Source of the DNA: Lentibacillus sediminis
GTDB lineage: Bacteria; Bacillota; Bacilli; Bacillales; Amphibacillaceae
DNA: 64,000 nt
NCBI RefSeq assembly: GCF_002763455.1
Contig: NZ_NIXK01000006.1
Coordinates: forward strand, 62,001-126,000
Direction of reading: 5' to 3'
Part shown: one piece after another, positions 56,429 through 64,000 of the stretch
Position numbering within the stretch: position 1 is the stretch's first letter
Layout: every line of letters starts with the position of its first letter
Position numbers and translations under genes: made by a program
The notes under the pieces: model-generated
Databases searched by the model: none
What the model was told of the DNA's origin: nothing
Seen by the model: the letters and a program-made list of their open reading frames with translations, nothing else

Positions 56429-58858
56429 TTATGACCGGACATATGCAGAAAATTGCGCATTGACCGTATCGACAACTTTCTGATAAGACGCTTCAACCTC
56501 ATCATCCGTCAGTGTTTTGTCCGGATGCTGATACATTAGGCTGTAAGCAATCGACTTTTTCCCATCTGGGACATGTTCGCCCTGGTAGACGTCAAAGATT
56601 CGCACACGTTTAACAAGTGGTGCGCCAGTCTCTTCAATCACCCGCTGCACATCACCTGCTGCAATATCTTCATCAAGAATAAAAGCAATATCCCTGGTGA
56701 TGGATGGGTATTTCGGGATCTGCTGGTAAGACGGCTCCGGATCATAAGCAGCAATGACTTCCTCCATGTTCACATCAAACACATAAGTCTCGCCCAAATC
56801 CTCACCTTTTGCAAGCAATGGATGAATTTGCCCGATAAACCCGGCTGTCCTGTTGTTCACCTTGATCACTGCACACCTGCCCGGATGCATTTGGTCAAGC
56901 TTTGCCTGTTCGAACTCCACAGGAATATCCAGATGTTCAAACAGTCCTTCAAGGATGCCTTTGACAACATAGAAGTCTACTTCCTTTTTCTCCTGCTGCC
57001 ACGGATTTTCCAGCCATTTGCCTGTTAGTGCCCCGGTCAGACGAAGCCGTTCATCCGGCTGACTCTCCAGCACATCCTCATGGGAAACAAAGATTTTTCC
57101 AAGCTCAAAATAGGCAATATCCGGCTGATTTCTTGCCTGATTATAACCAAGTGAACGAATTAAGCCAGGCAGCATGCTCAGACGGAGATACTTATGATCT
57201 TCACTCATCGGCATAGCTAAGGAAACAGGTTTAGGCTCCTCCGCTGCGATTTCCGGAGTGATAAATGAGCCAATAGCTTCTTCATCGGTCAGAGAGTAGG
57301 TAATTGTCTCCAAAAGACCGGCCCCCTGCATATAGCTGGTAACATTTCGTTTCAGCGCTTGGGTTTCTGTGAGTGCTCCGGCATGAGACTCGCCTTCTGG
57401 AAGTGTGTATGGCAGATTGTCATACCCATAAACCCTGGCCACTTCCTCCAGCATATCCTCAAAAATCGTAATATCCTGGCGGCGGGTCGGAACCTGCACA
57501 GTAAACACCGTGCCATTTTGCTCAAAGAAAAAGCGGAGTTTATTCAGGATATACACCATTTCATTGGTGGAAATAGAGGTGCCCAGCCGTTTATTGATTT
57601 CGTCTGAATCCATTTCCACAATTTTTTCTGAACGATCCAGCTTATCTACCTCAACAGCACCAGCAAGCACTTTTCCCCCGGCATACGTCTGCAATAGCTG
57701 GCAGGCCCGCATTCCTGCCCGGCGCACACGGTCAGGATCCACGCCTTTTTCAAAACGGGTGCTGGATTCACTGCGCAGGCCTGTAGCTTTCACCGTTTTC
57801 CGAACTGAAGCCGGGTCAAAATAGGCCGCCTCCAAGAGCACCGCTTTCGTATCCGCACTGACCTCCGTGCTCGCGCCGCCCATCACGCCGGCGAGTGCTA
57901 CCGGATTTTCTCCGTCCGTAATTACAAGCTGACCATTGGAAAGGTTGCGTTCAACCTCATCAAGTGTCACCAGTTTTTCTCCTTCACGAGCTTGGCGGAC
58001 GGCGATTTTTCCGGACTGCAATTTATCATAATCGAAGGCATGCAGCGGCTGGCCGTATTCCAGCAGGACATAGTTTGTAATATCCACAATATTATTGATC
58101 GGACGAATGCCTGCAGCCATCAAATAATTGCTCATCCAAAGCGGGGACGGCTTCACTTCAAGATCTTTAACGATAAACGCCCCGTAATACGGATTCAATT
58201 CCGTATCTTCCACTTCCACCTCCACGTACTCATCGGCAGCTGTTTCCTCGGTCTGTTCAATTTCCTCGTCAGGCAGCAAGATTGGCACATCCAGAATCGC
58301 GGCAATCTCGTAGGCAACACCGATCATACTGAGCGCATCGGCACGGTTTGGTGTTAAGTCAAGTTCCAAAATAGCATCGTCCAGGTTCAAAAGTGGAGCG
58401 ACATTCCCGCCGACAATGGCGTCCTCTGGCAGCACATAAATGCCGTCCGCGATATCTTTTGGCACAAATTTTTCTGCAAAGCCGAGTTCCTGAAGCGAGC
58501 AGATCATGCCATTTGATTCCACTCCCCGCAGTTTCACCCGCTTAATTTTCACATTACCCGGAAGGACTGCTCCCGGTTTGGCAACAGCAACCTTTTGCCC
58601 CTTGGCAACATTTGGTGCGCCGCATATGATTTGCAGTGTTTCTTCTCCAGTGTCTACCTGGCAGAGATTAAGTTTGTCGGCATTTGGATGTTTTTCGCAC
58701 GAAGTTACATAGCCCACAACAACATCGCTGCTTTTTTCTGCGATGTACTCAATGCCGTCCACCTCAATTCCCGTTTTGGTGATTTTTTCGGCAAGCTCTT
58801 CCGGTGTCAGATCTCCTATATCAACGTAATTTTTTAACCAGTTTAATGATACAAGCAT
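56429..58858 (-). CDS. pheT: phenylalanyl-tRNA synthetase beta subunit
   Basis: 809-aa beta subunit of the (alpha-beta)2 enzyme. N-terminal EMAP/OB tRNA-binding domain (CEKHPNADKLNLCQVD near 55-70), B3/B4 editing domain about 200-400 (LLEYGQPLHAFDYDKL), B5 domain, core, and the C-terminal anticodon-binding FDX-ACB domain (YPSITRDIAFILDED). GGGAGGGAG precedes the ATG, 14 bp after pheS. Confidence 0.97.
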   Translation of the reverse strand: MLVSLNWLKNYVDIGDLTPEELAEKITKTGIEVDGIEYIAEKSSDVVVGYVTSCEKHPNADKLNLCQVDTGEETLQIICGAPNVAKGQKVAVAKPGAVLPGNVKIKRVKLRGVESNGMICSLQELGFAEKFVPKDIADGIYVLPEDAIVGGNVAPLLNLDDAILELDLTPNRADALSMIGVAYEIAAILDVPILLPDEEIEQTEETAADEYVEVEVEDTELNPYYGAFIVKDLEVKPSPLWMSNYLMAAGIRPINNIVDITNYVLLEYGQPLHAFDYDKLQSGKIAVRQAREGEKLVTLDEVERNLSNGQLVITDGENPVALAGVMGGASTEVSADTKAVLLEAAYFDPASVRKTVKATGLRSESSTRFEKGVDPDRVRRAGMRACQLLQTYAGGKVLAGAVEVDKLDRSEKIVEMDSDEINKRLGTSISTNEMVYILNKLRFFFEQNGTVFTVQVPTRRQDITIFEDMLEEVARVYGYDNLPYTLPEGESHAGALTETQALKRNVTSYMQGAGLLETITYSLTDEEAIGSFITPEIAAEEPKPVSLAMPMSEDHKYLRLSMLPGLIRSLGYNQARNQPDIAYFELGKIFVSHEDVLESQPDERLRLTGALTGKWLENPWQQEKKEVDFYVVKGILEGLFEHLDIPVEFEQAKLDQMHPGRCAVIKVNNRTAGFIGQIHPLLAKGEDLGETYVFDVNMEEVIAAYDPEPSYQQIPKYPSITRDIAFILDEDIAAGDVQRVIEETGAPLVKRVRIFDVYQGEHVPDGKKSIAYSLMYQHPDKTLTDDEVEASYQKVVDTVNAQFSAYVRS

Positions 58859-58872
58859 TGTTATCTCCCTCC

Positions 58873-59907
58873 CTATGCATGATGGAATTGTTTCAGGAAT
58901 CGAATGTCATTTGTGTAAAATTGGCGGATGTCCGAAATGCCATATTTCAGCATGGCAATCCGCTCCGGCCCCATGCCGAATGCAAAACCGCTGTAAACTT
59001 TAGGGTCATAGCCGGCCATTTCCAATACTTTCGGGTGAACCATTCCGCCTCCAAGTATTTCAATCCAGCCGCTCTGTTTGCACACCGAGCAGCCATCCCC
59101 GCCGCAGACCTTGCAGGAAATATCCATTTCCACAGAAGGCTCGGTGAATGGGAAAAAGCTTGGACGCAGGCGAATCTCACGGTCCTCGCCAAACATCTTT
59201 TTGGCAAATTTGTCGAGTACCCCTTTCAAATCACTCATCCGTACATCTTTATCCACATACAGCCCCTCGACTTGCGTAAACTGGTGTGAGTGAGTAGCAT
59301 CATCGGTATCTCTGCGGTAAACTTTACCGGGACAGATCATTTTCACGGCTCTGTTTCCACCATACTCCTGCATCGTCCGTGCCTGAACCGGCGATGTATG
59401 GGTACGCAGCAAGAGTTCATTTGTCAGGTAAAAGGTATCCTGCATATCTCTTGCCGGATGATTTTTTGGCAAATTAAGCGCCTCGAAGTTAAAATAATCG
59501 GTTTCCACTTCGGGGCCTTCACGCACCTCAAATCCCATGCCGATAAACAGATCCTCTATTTCTTGTAAAATGCTTGTTAATAAATGCGGTCCGCCGACAT
59601 TCACCGGGCGTCCCGGAAGTGTGACATCAATCGCTTCGGATTCCAGCTGCTTATCCATTGCTTCCTGCTCCAGCTTGCCTGTCTTCTGATTCAGTGCTTC
59701 GGTGATTGCTTCTCTCACCTGGTTAGCGATTTCTCCGACGACTGGGCGTTCCTCTTTGGAAAGTTTGCCCATCCCCCGCAATACCGTTGTCAAGGAACCT
59801 TTTTTGCCAAGATAAGCTACTTTTATGTCCTGCAGCTCGCGGAGTTCCGCGGCTGAAGCAATTTTTTCCAGCGCTTCGGTTTGAATCGACTCTAATTGCT
59901 CCTTCAT
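58873..59907 (-). CDS. pheS: phenylalanyl-tRNA synthetase alpha subunit
   Basis: 344-aa catalytic subunit, the same length as in B. subtilis. Coiled-coil N-terminus, then class II motif 2 ([20 protein letters not shown] near 205) and motif 3 ([18 protein letters not shown] near 310). ATG 59907 follows GGAGGCAATTCAC. A longer in-frame reading to 60192 runs through the T-box leader and is not coding. Confidence 0.97.
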   Translation of the reverse strand: MKEQLESIQTEALEKIASAAELRELQDIKVAYLGKKGSLTTVLRGMGKLSKEERPVVGEIANQVREAITEALNQKTGKLEQEAMDKQLESEAIDVTLPGRPVNVGGPHLLTSILQEIEDLFIGMGFEVREGPEVETDYFNFEALNLPKNHPARDMQDTFYLTNELLLRTHTSPVQARTMQEYGGNRAVKMICPGKVYRRDTDDATHSHQFTQVEGLYVDKDVRMSDLKGVLDKFAKKMFGEDREIRLRPSFFPFTEPSVEMDISCKVCGGDGCSVCKQSGWIEILGGGMVHPKVLEMAGYDPKVYSGFAFGMGPERIAMLKYGISDIRQFYTNDIRFLKQFHHA

Positions 59908-59944
59908 GTGAATTGCCTCCTTTTTGATTAAAAAAATTATGCAA

Positions 59945-60200
59945 AAAAATAAGCCCCGTCCCCTGTAAAGGGACGAGGCTGTGATGTCGCGGTACCACCC
60001 TTGTTGGCACAGTAATTCCGTGCCCAACTTGCTTTGATAACGGATAAAAATCCGGAACACCTTTACTTGCTCACGCAAGGTCCCAGTGTCTGCTCCAGAG
60101 TGAAAAGATATCATTTCCCGCGGCAGAAATGCTTTCAGTCTGAGGCATTTCTTCCCTTTCCCGCTTATTAAAATGCTACCTGGCTCTTTCAACGCGCATC
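59945..60200 (-). promoter_or_regulatory. T-box leader of pheST
   Basis: Minus-strand T-box core AAGGGTGGTACCGCGACATC near 59982-60003, followed by the terminator GCCTCGTCCC/GGGACGGGGC with a TTATTTTTTT tail (59943-59980). A TTC triplet at 60055-60057 in GTGTTCCGG is a candidate phenylalanine specifier. Uncharged tRNA-Phe should favour read-through. Confidence 0.93.
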
Positions 60201-60213
60201 GTATTTGATTATT

Positions 60214-60242
60214 ATTATAAAGAATTTGCCCGCCGCATGCAA
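60214..60242 (-). promoter_or_regulatory. sigma-A promoter of pheST
   Basis: Minus strand: TTGCAT (60242-60237), 17-nt spacer, TATAAT (60219-60214), directly upstream of the T-box leader. It lies right at the end of the ysgA gene (stop 60258). Confidence 0.88.
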
Positions 60243-60257
60243 GGTTGGTTTCCTTTG

Positions 60258-61004
60258 TTAGCGCAATCGTCCTGCTGCCTCATACATCAGAATCCCGGCG
60301 GCAATGCTGACATTGAGCGACTCTGCTTTTCCGTAAATTGGTATATGTACCCGCTCATTTGCCAGCTCCAGCCATGCTTCCTGCACACCGGCTCCCTCAT
60401 TCCCAACGATAACCGCCAGCTTTTCCTTGGTGCCCGCATCCTGAAAATTTTTCGCGTCTTCCAGCGCAGTTGCCCACACTGTAAAGCCTGCCCTCTGCAA
60501 ATCCGGAATTGCCTCACCTAGACTTGCTTCCCGGATAGGAATGTGAAACAGCGACCCTTGAGTGGCGCGCACCACCTTGTCATTGTACACATCCACCGTT
60601 CCCTCTCCCAAAATAATCCCGGAAAACCCTGCCGCATCAGCTGTGCGGATCATGGTTCCCAAATTACCGGGATCCTGAACGGCATCTATCAGCAACACCG
60701 TTTTTCCACTGGTTTCGGAAACTTGCTGAATGCCAGCCACAGCGGCAATTCCTTGCGGTGATTCCGTCTGAGACAGATGCTGAAATACCTCCCTGCTGAC
60801 CTCTTCTACCGGGAAATCCGCTGTCCATTCCGGCAGTTCAGCACCTTCCCGGACAATAATTTCCTGAATCGGCCAGCCGCTCTTCCGTGCTTCTTCCAAA
60901 AGGTGATAGCCCTCAATTAAAAAAGTCCCTGAATCCAAGCGGCCTTTTCGCTTATGTAGTTTTCTCCATGCTTTTACTTGTTCATTCTTGCGTGACGTAA
61001 TCAT
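60258..61004 (-). CDS. ysgA: SpoU/TrmH-family RNA 2'-O-methyltransferase (YsgA)
   Basis: 248-aa SPOUT methyltransferase acting on rRNA or tRNA ribose. N-terminal substrate-binding domain starts [25 protein letters not shown] motif 1 is [17 protein letters not shown] near 130-146, motif 2 IVGNEGAGV near 197-205, motif 3 [18 protein letters not shown] near 220-237, forming the trefoil-knot SAM site. B. subtilis ysgA lies at the same place beside pheS. It diverges from sspI. Confidence 0.92.
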   Translation of the reverse strand: MITSRKNEQVKAWRKLHKRKGRLDSGTFLIEGYHLLEEARKSGWPIQEIIVREGAELPEWTADFPVEEVSREVFQHLSQTESPQGIAAVAGIQQVSETSGKTVLLIDAVQDPGNLGTMIRTADAAGFSGIILGEGTVDVYNDKVVRATQGSLFHIPIREASLGEAIPDLQRAGFTVWATALEDAKNFQDAGTKEKLAVIVGNEGAGVQEAWLELANERVHIPIYGKAESLNVSIAAGILMYEAAGRLR

Positions 61005-61104
61005 CGTTAACTCTCCATCCCGACTTCTTTATTGCTCATACATATTCTTTCCGTATCAGGTCAAACTACAGTCAAGTAAATCTTATCATAAAGAGGTGGA
61101 GAAA

Positions 61105-61323
61105 ATGAATTTAAACCTGCGAAAAGCAATTCTCAGCAATATATCAAACAATGACCAAGAGCAGTTGGAAGCAACAATTGTTGATGCTGTGCAAAATGGC
61201 GAGGAAAAAATGCTTCCCGGGCTCGGCGTTTTGTTTGAACTGATCTGGAACCATTCCAATGACCAGGATAAACAGGAAATGGTGGAAGCCCTGGAACAAG
61301 GTGTAAAACAGACAGCTGAATAA
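61105..61323 (+). CDS. sspI: SspI, small acid-soluble spore protein I
   Basis: 72-aa forespore SASP of the SspI family, essentially full length: [20 protein letters not shown], then [20 protein letters not shown] and [12 protein letters not shown] 61105 follows AGAGGTGGAG; the open frame begins earlier (60988) but without a ribosome site and antisense to ysgA. A sigma-G promoter is expected; I did not find a convincing one. Confidence 0.96.
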   Translation: MNLNLRKAILSNISNNDQEQLEATIVDAVQNGEEKMLPGLGVLFELIWNHSNDQDKQEMVEALEQGVKQTAE

Positions 61324-61337
61324 ACAGCATTCCCTAT

Positions 61338-61369
61338 AAGATAGATGCTCCTTAGCGTCTATCTTTTTT
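61338..61369 (+). terminator. sspI terminator
   Basis: Stem AAGATAGATGC/GCGTCTATCTT with loop TCCTTA and a T-run, 15 bp past the stop. Confidence 0.9.
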
Positions 61370-61459
61370 CGCGTTTTCCCGACAAATATTTCCAGACTGG
61401 TCTTGCTTTCCCGGACAAGCCGACATACAATAGAAGAAGAAGGCAGAGGGGGAGAGAAA

Positions 61460-62077
61460 ATGGAAGTCAGACAGTTACAGATGTTGATCCAGCATCAGGC
61501 GATGAATACTATGACCACAGGCGGTGCTCCTTTTTCCAATACACTTGGTGAAAGCCTTTTTAAACAGCTTCTTCAGCAAAAAATTAATCAAGCTGCCATG
61601 TTTAATACGATGCCAAACACCTCCATCACAACCAGCAATCCGTTTTCGCCAGCCCATCAAATGATGCCCGTTTCGGAAAACAGTGCGGCGGTTCCGTCAC
61701 AGATCGGATTTAATACATATATCGCTGATGCGGCTCACAAATACGGAATTGATGATAAGCTGATCCATGCTGTTATCCAGACAGAATCCAATTATAATCC
61801 AAATGCCAAAAGCGGTGCCGGCGCACAAGGATTGATGCAGCTTATGCCTGCAACGGCCAAAGGCCTTGGTGTCATCAATTCCTATGATCCAGCTCAGAAT
61901 ATTGAGGGCGGCACCAAATACTTGCGGCAAATGCTGGACCGCTACAATGGCCACCTTGAACTGGCACTGGCTGCCTATAATGCCGGCCCAGGCAATGTAG
62001 ATAACTATCAGGGAATCCCGCCGTTTGAAGAAACACAAAACTATGTGAAAAAAGTAATGAATTCATATTTGGCTTGA
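61460..62077 (+). CDS. lytic transglycosylase domain protein
   Basis: 205-aa protein with a C-terminal SLT/goose-lysozyme-like domain (about residues 90-205) that cleaves peptidoglycan glycan strands non-hydrolytically. Catalytic Glu in [20 protein letters not shown] near 115, [14 protein letters not shown] near 135, and AYNAGPGNV near 178. The first 85 residues are Gln/Met/Asn-rich with no obvious signal peptide, so export is uncertain. ATG 61460 follows AGAGGGGGAGAG. Position after sspI suggests a sporulation or germination role, but this is inference. Confidence 0.85.
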   Translation: MEVRQLQMLIQHQAMNTMTTGGAPFSNTLGESLFKQLLQQKINQAAMFNTMPNTSITTSNPFSPAHQMMPVSENSAAVPSQIGFNTYIADAAHKYGIDDKLIHAVIQTESNYNPNAKSGAGAQGLMQLMPATAKGLGVINSYDPAQNIEGGTKYLRQMLDRYNGHLELALAAYNAGPGNVDNYQGIPPFEETQNYVKKVMNSYLA

Positions 62078-62086
62078 TTAAAGTAC

Positions 62087-62129
62087 AAAAAAGGGATCAA
62101 TGGCTTAAATGCCGTTTGATCCCTTTTTT
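62087..62129 (+). terminator. lytic transglycosylase terminator
   Basis: AAAAAAGGGATCAA/TTGATCCCTTTTTT stem with T-run, 10 bp past the stop. Confidence 0.92.
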
Positions 62130-62184
62130 GTTTTCTAAAAGAATGTTGTTTTTATCATTATATCTTAAACTGTGACTTAACCTA

Positions 62185-62524
62185 CCGCTACGGAAATACA
62201 TTCCGCTTTCCGCGGGCGGCCGGTGAGCCCCCTTGTGCTGTCGCACTGCGGTGTCTCACCTGTGCCTATCCTCCCGCTGGAGTCTCCATGTATTTCCTTC
62301 GCTGGTAAGAGTGTTTAAAAATAAACAACAGCGCCCACAAGTTGATGGTTAATTTCGCTGTTTAAACACACAGTAGTTAAAAGATGGAAAGACACAGCAA
62401 TCAGCGGAGGAAATACCCCGAGACTCCTGCGGGATGAAAAGCATAGGCGAGACCCCACAGCGCGACAGCGCGAGGAGGCTCGGCAGCTTCCCGCGGAAAG
62501 CGAGGGGTATTTCCGCAGCGGCGG
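62185..62524. repeat. palindromic repeat locus 8 (between SLT and M42 genes)
   Basis: Inverted unit 62185-62304 (AAATACAT/ATGTATTT) and forward unit 62403-62524 (AAATACCCC/GGGGTATTT, inner GGCGAG/CTCGGC), 98 bp apart. Outer flanks AAACTGTGACTTAACC and GGTTATGTCGCAATTT are again an inverted pair. Gap 62078-62610 separates convergent genes. Confidence 0.88.
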
Positions 62525-62610
62525 GAGCGATGGTTATGTCGCAATTTCCACCAACTAAGAAATTAATAAGCAACAAAACTTACGAAAAGAGTCTTTATTT
62601 ATTATGCAAA

Positions 62611-63696
62611 TTATGCTAAGATCAGTTCCTTCACCGTATCCGCATCCAGTTTCTTGATCGTTTCCACAATTAGCTTCACCGCATTTTCAAAATCATCACG
62701 ATGAATGATGGCTGCATGGGTATGGATGTAGCGGGACGCAACGGTAATTGACAACGACGGCACGCCATTTGCTGTCACATGAATGGACCCGGAATCGGTT
62801 CCCCCTCCAGCCATGGAAGCGAACTGATAAGGAATACCACTCGCATCTGCTGTATCAACAACCAAATCGCGCAAACCTTTATGAGAAATCATCGATGCAT
62901 CGTACAATACGATTTGCGGACCCTTGCCCAGTTCGCTGTCCGCGTCTTTATCACTGACGCCCGGCGTATCTCCGGCAATCCCAACGTCCACACCGAAACC
63001 GATGTCCGGCTGAATCTGATTGGCAGAAGTTTTCGCACCGCGCAGGCCTACTTCTTCCTGAATCGTTCCAACACCATAAACCACATTCGGGTGGTCTGCA
63101 CCTTTCAGCTGTTTCAGCACCTCAATTGCAATAGCAATACCGATTCGGTTATCCCAAGCTTTTGCCAAGAGCATTTTATCATTTTTTAATGGGGTAAATT
63201 CAAAATAAGGAACAACCGAATTGCCTGGCTTCACCCCGAACTCCTCTGCTTCTTCCTTACTGGAAGCGCCTATGTCAATGAACATATCCTTGATGTCCAT
63301 CGGTTTTTTGCGCGCATCTGCGGACAGAATATGCGGCGGCTTGGAACCAATCACCCCGGTTACATCGCCGTTAGAGCCCATGATGGTCACTCGCTGTGCC
63401 AGCATGACCTGGCTCCACCAGCCACCGACGGTCTGAAAATAGACAAATCCTTTCTCATCAATTCGGGTTACCATAAATCCAATCTCATCCAGATGGCCTG
63501 CCACCATAATTTTAGGGCCGCTTGCATTGCCTTCCTTTTTGGCGATCAAACTCCCCAAGTTGTCCGTGGTTACCTCATCTGCATATGGGGTTACATATTT
63601 CTCCATTACCTCCCTGGCTTCCTTCTCATTGCCCGGGATGCCTTTTGCATCAGTCAAATCTTTCAGCATGGTCAGTGTTTCATCCATTTTTGCCAT
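62611..63696 (-). CDS. ysdC: M42 family glutamyl/general aminopeptidase (YsdC-like)
   Basis: 361-aa dinuclear metal aminopeptidase of family M42, usually dodecameric and cytosolic. Metal and catalytic residues are visible in [11 protein letters not shown] near 65-75, [14 protein letters not shown] near 178-191, [12 protein letters not shown] near 213-224, [10 protein letters not shown] near 237-246, and [10 protein letters not shown] near 323-332. GGAGGACACATACAT precedes the ATG. Same place as B. subtilis ysdC. Confidence 0.94.
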   Translation of the reverse strand: MAKMDETLTMLKDLTDAKGIPGNEKEAREVMEKYVTPYADEVTTDNLGSLIAKKEGNASGPKIMVAGHLDEIGFMVTRIDEKGFVYFQTVGGWWSQVMLAQRVTIMGSNGDVTGVIGSKPPHILSADARKKPMDIKDMFIDIGASSKEEAEEFGVKPGNSVVPYFEFTPLKNDKMLLAKAWDNRIGIAIAIEVLKQLKGADHPNVVYGVGTIQEEVGLRGAKTSANQIQPDIGFGVDVGIAGDTPGVSDKDADSELGKGPQIVLYDASMISHKGLRDLVVDTADASGIPYQFASMAGGGTDSGSIHVTANGVPSLSITVASRYIHTHAAIIHRDDFENAVKLIVETIKKLDADTVKELILA

Positions 63697-63763
63697 ATGT
63701 ATGTGTCCTCCTTCTGATATAGTGCTCTTCCATTATAACGTTTTTGTTTGAAATGACAAAATA

Positions 63764-64000
63764 TTAATACCCTGTGTCCTGTCTTTCGTAATTGACCTGA
63801 TTTTTTCCTTCATAGGATGCTTCCATATCGGTTTCTGAAAAGCCAAGCAGTTTCCCGAGCTGCAAGTAATTCGCAAACAATTTTTGATAGTTATCAGACG
63901 TTGGATTCTCGCGAAATACAGTACAATCTTGAAAAACTTGAAGAAACTGCTGCGTCTCGCCCGATGCAGCAGCCACTGATCCCTCTTCAGCAAACCGGTA
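63764..64000 (-). CDS. unidentified protein, C-terminal part only
   Basis: The last 78 codons of a gene that continues beyond the right edge (no start in window); the frame enters as YRFAEEGSVAAAS and ends NYERQDTGY. It is hydrophilic and helical with FQDCTVFRENPTSDNYQKLF and YLQLGKLLGFSET stretches. I do not recognise the family. B. subtilis has ysdB upstream of ysdC, but what I remember of that protein does not resemble this one. Confidence 0.55.
   Translation of the reverse strand, partial: YRFAEEGSVAAASGETQQFLQVFQDCTVFRENPTSDNYQKLFANYLQLGKLLGFSETDMEASYEGKNQVNYERQDTGY

Noticed and set aside
59908-60192. N-terminal extension of pheS
   Set aside because: The frame is open only by chance through the T-box leader; the true ATG at 59907 has a strong GGAGG and matches family length.
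61005-61104. sigma-G promoter before sspI
   Set aside because: TCATACATA resembles a -10, but no suitable -35 lies 17-18 bp upstream.

Overview
The window is a core-chromosome segment of an endospore-forming Bacillaceae bacterium. Its gene order closely follows the Bacillus subtilis mreB-valS-hem-lon-clpX-tig-rph-gerE-sdh-uvrC-trxA-etf-lcfA-mutS2-polX-rnhC-pheTS-sspI-M42 stretch. Sporulation genes (spoIIB, spoVID, ysxE, gerM, gerE, sspI) and a dispersed palindromic repeat family of a kind I associate with halophilic or alkaliphilic relatives (Virgibacillus, Oceanobacillus and Lentibacillus type) support this. The genus is inferred, not proven. Most genes lie on the minus strand and are transcribed right to left.

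Layout. 1-2.8 kb: mreC (cut by the window edge), mreB, radC. 3.1-5.3 kb: spoIIB, folC. 5.4-7.2 kb: a plus-strand pair of RimK-like ATP-grasp ligases that I do not know from the B. subtilis locus. 7.2-10.2 kb: valS with a T-box leader. 10.3-12.6 kb: a small membrane protein gene, ysxE, spoVID. 13-19.9 kb: the heme operon hemA-hemX-hemC-hemD/hemB-hemL; hemD and hemB form one open frame and a repeat pair sits between hemX and hemC. 20.1-28.4 kb: a YsxD-position membrane protein, ysxC, lon, clpX, tig and a TPR gene. 28.5-33.8 kb: tRNA-Arg, tRNA-Gly, ysnB, rdgB, rph, gerM, racE, a MarR gene. 34.2-38.3 kb: gerE, a thioesterase, sdhCAB. 38.5-47.2 kb: yslB, uvrC, trxA and the fatty-acid oxidation group lcfA-fadR-fadB-etfB-etfA with a 36-bp FadR-type palindrome before fadR. 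47.2-54.5 kb: yshE, mutS2, polX, cvpA, zapA, rnhC. 54.5-56.4 kb: an AT-rich accessory scar with a decayed MobA/MobL relaxase, a toxin fragment, a small membrane gene and a 21-nt periodic repeat. 56.4-64 kb: pheST with a T-box leader, an rRNA methyltransferase gene, sspI, a lytic transglycosylase, an M42 peptidase and an unidentified partial gene.

The strongest non-textbook signal is a family of about 120-nt palindromic units at eight intergenic loci, usually two units in opposite orientation about 70-240 bp apart. At least three helices in the unit show compensatory base changes between copies, so the fold is under selection or is faithfully propagated. Two or three unrelated smaller repeat families are also present. 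Compared with B. subtilis, maf and comC (radC-folC interval), leu/ilv (after the TPR gene), lysC (before uvrC) and xsa (after trxA) are absent from their usual positions.
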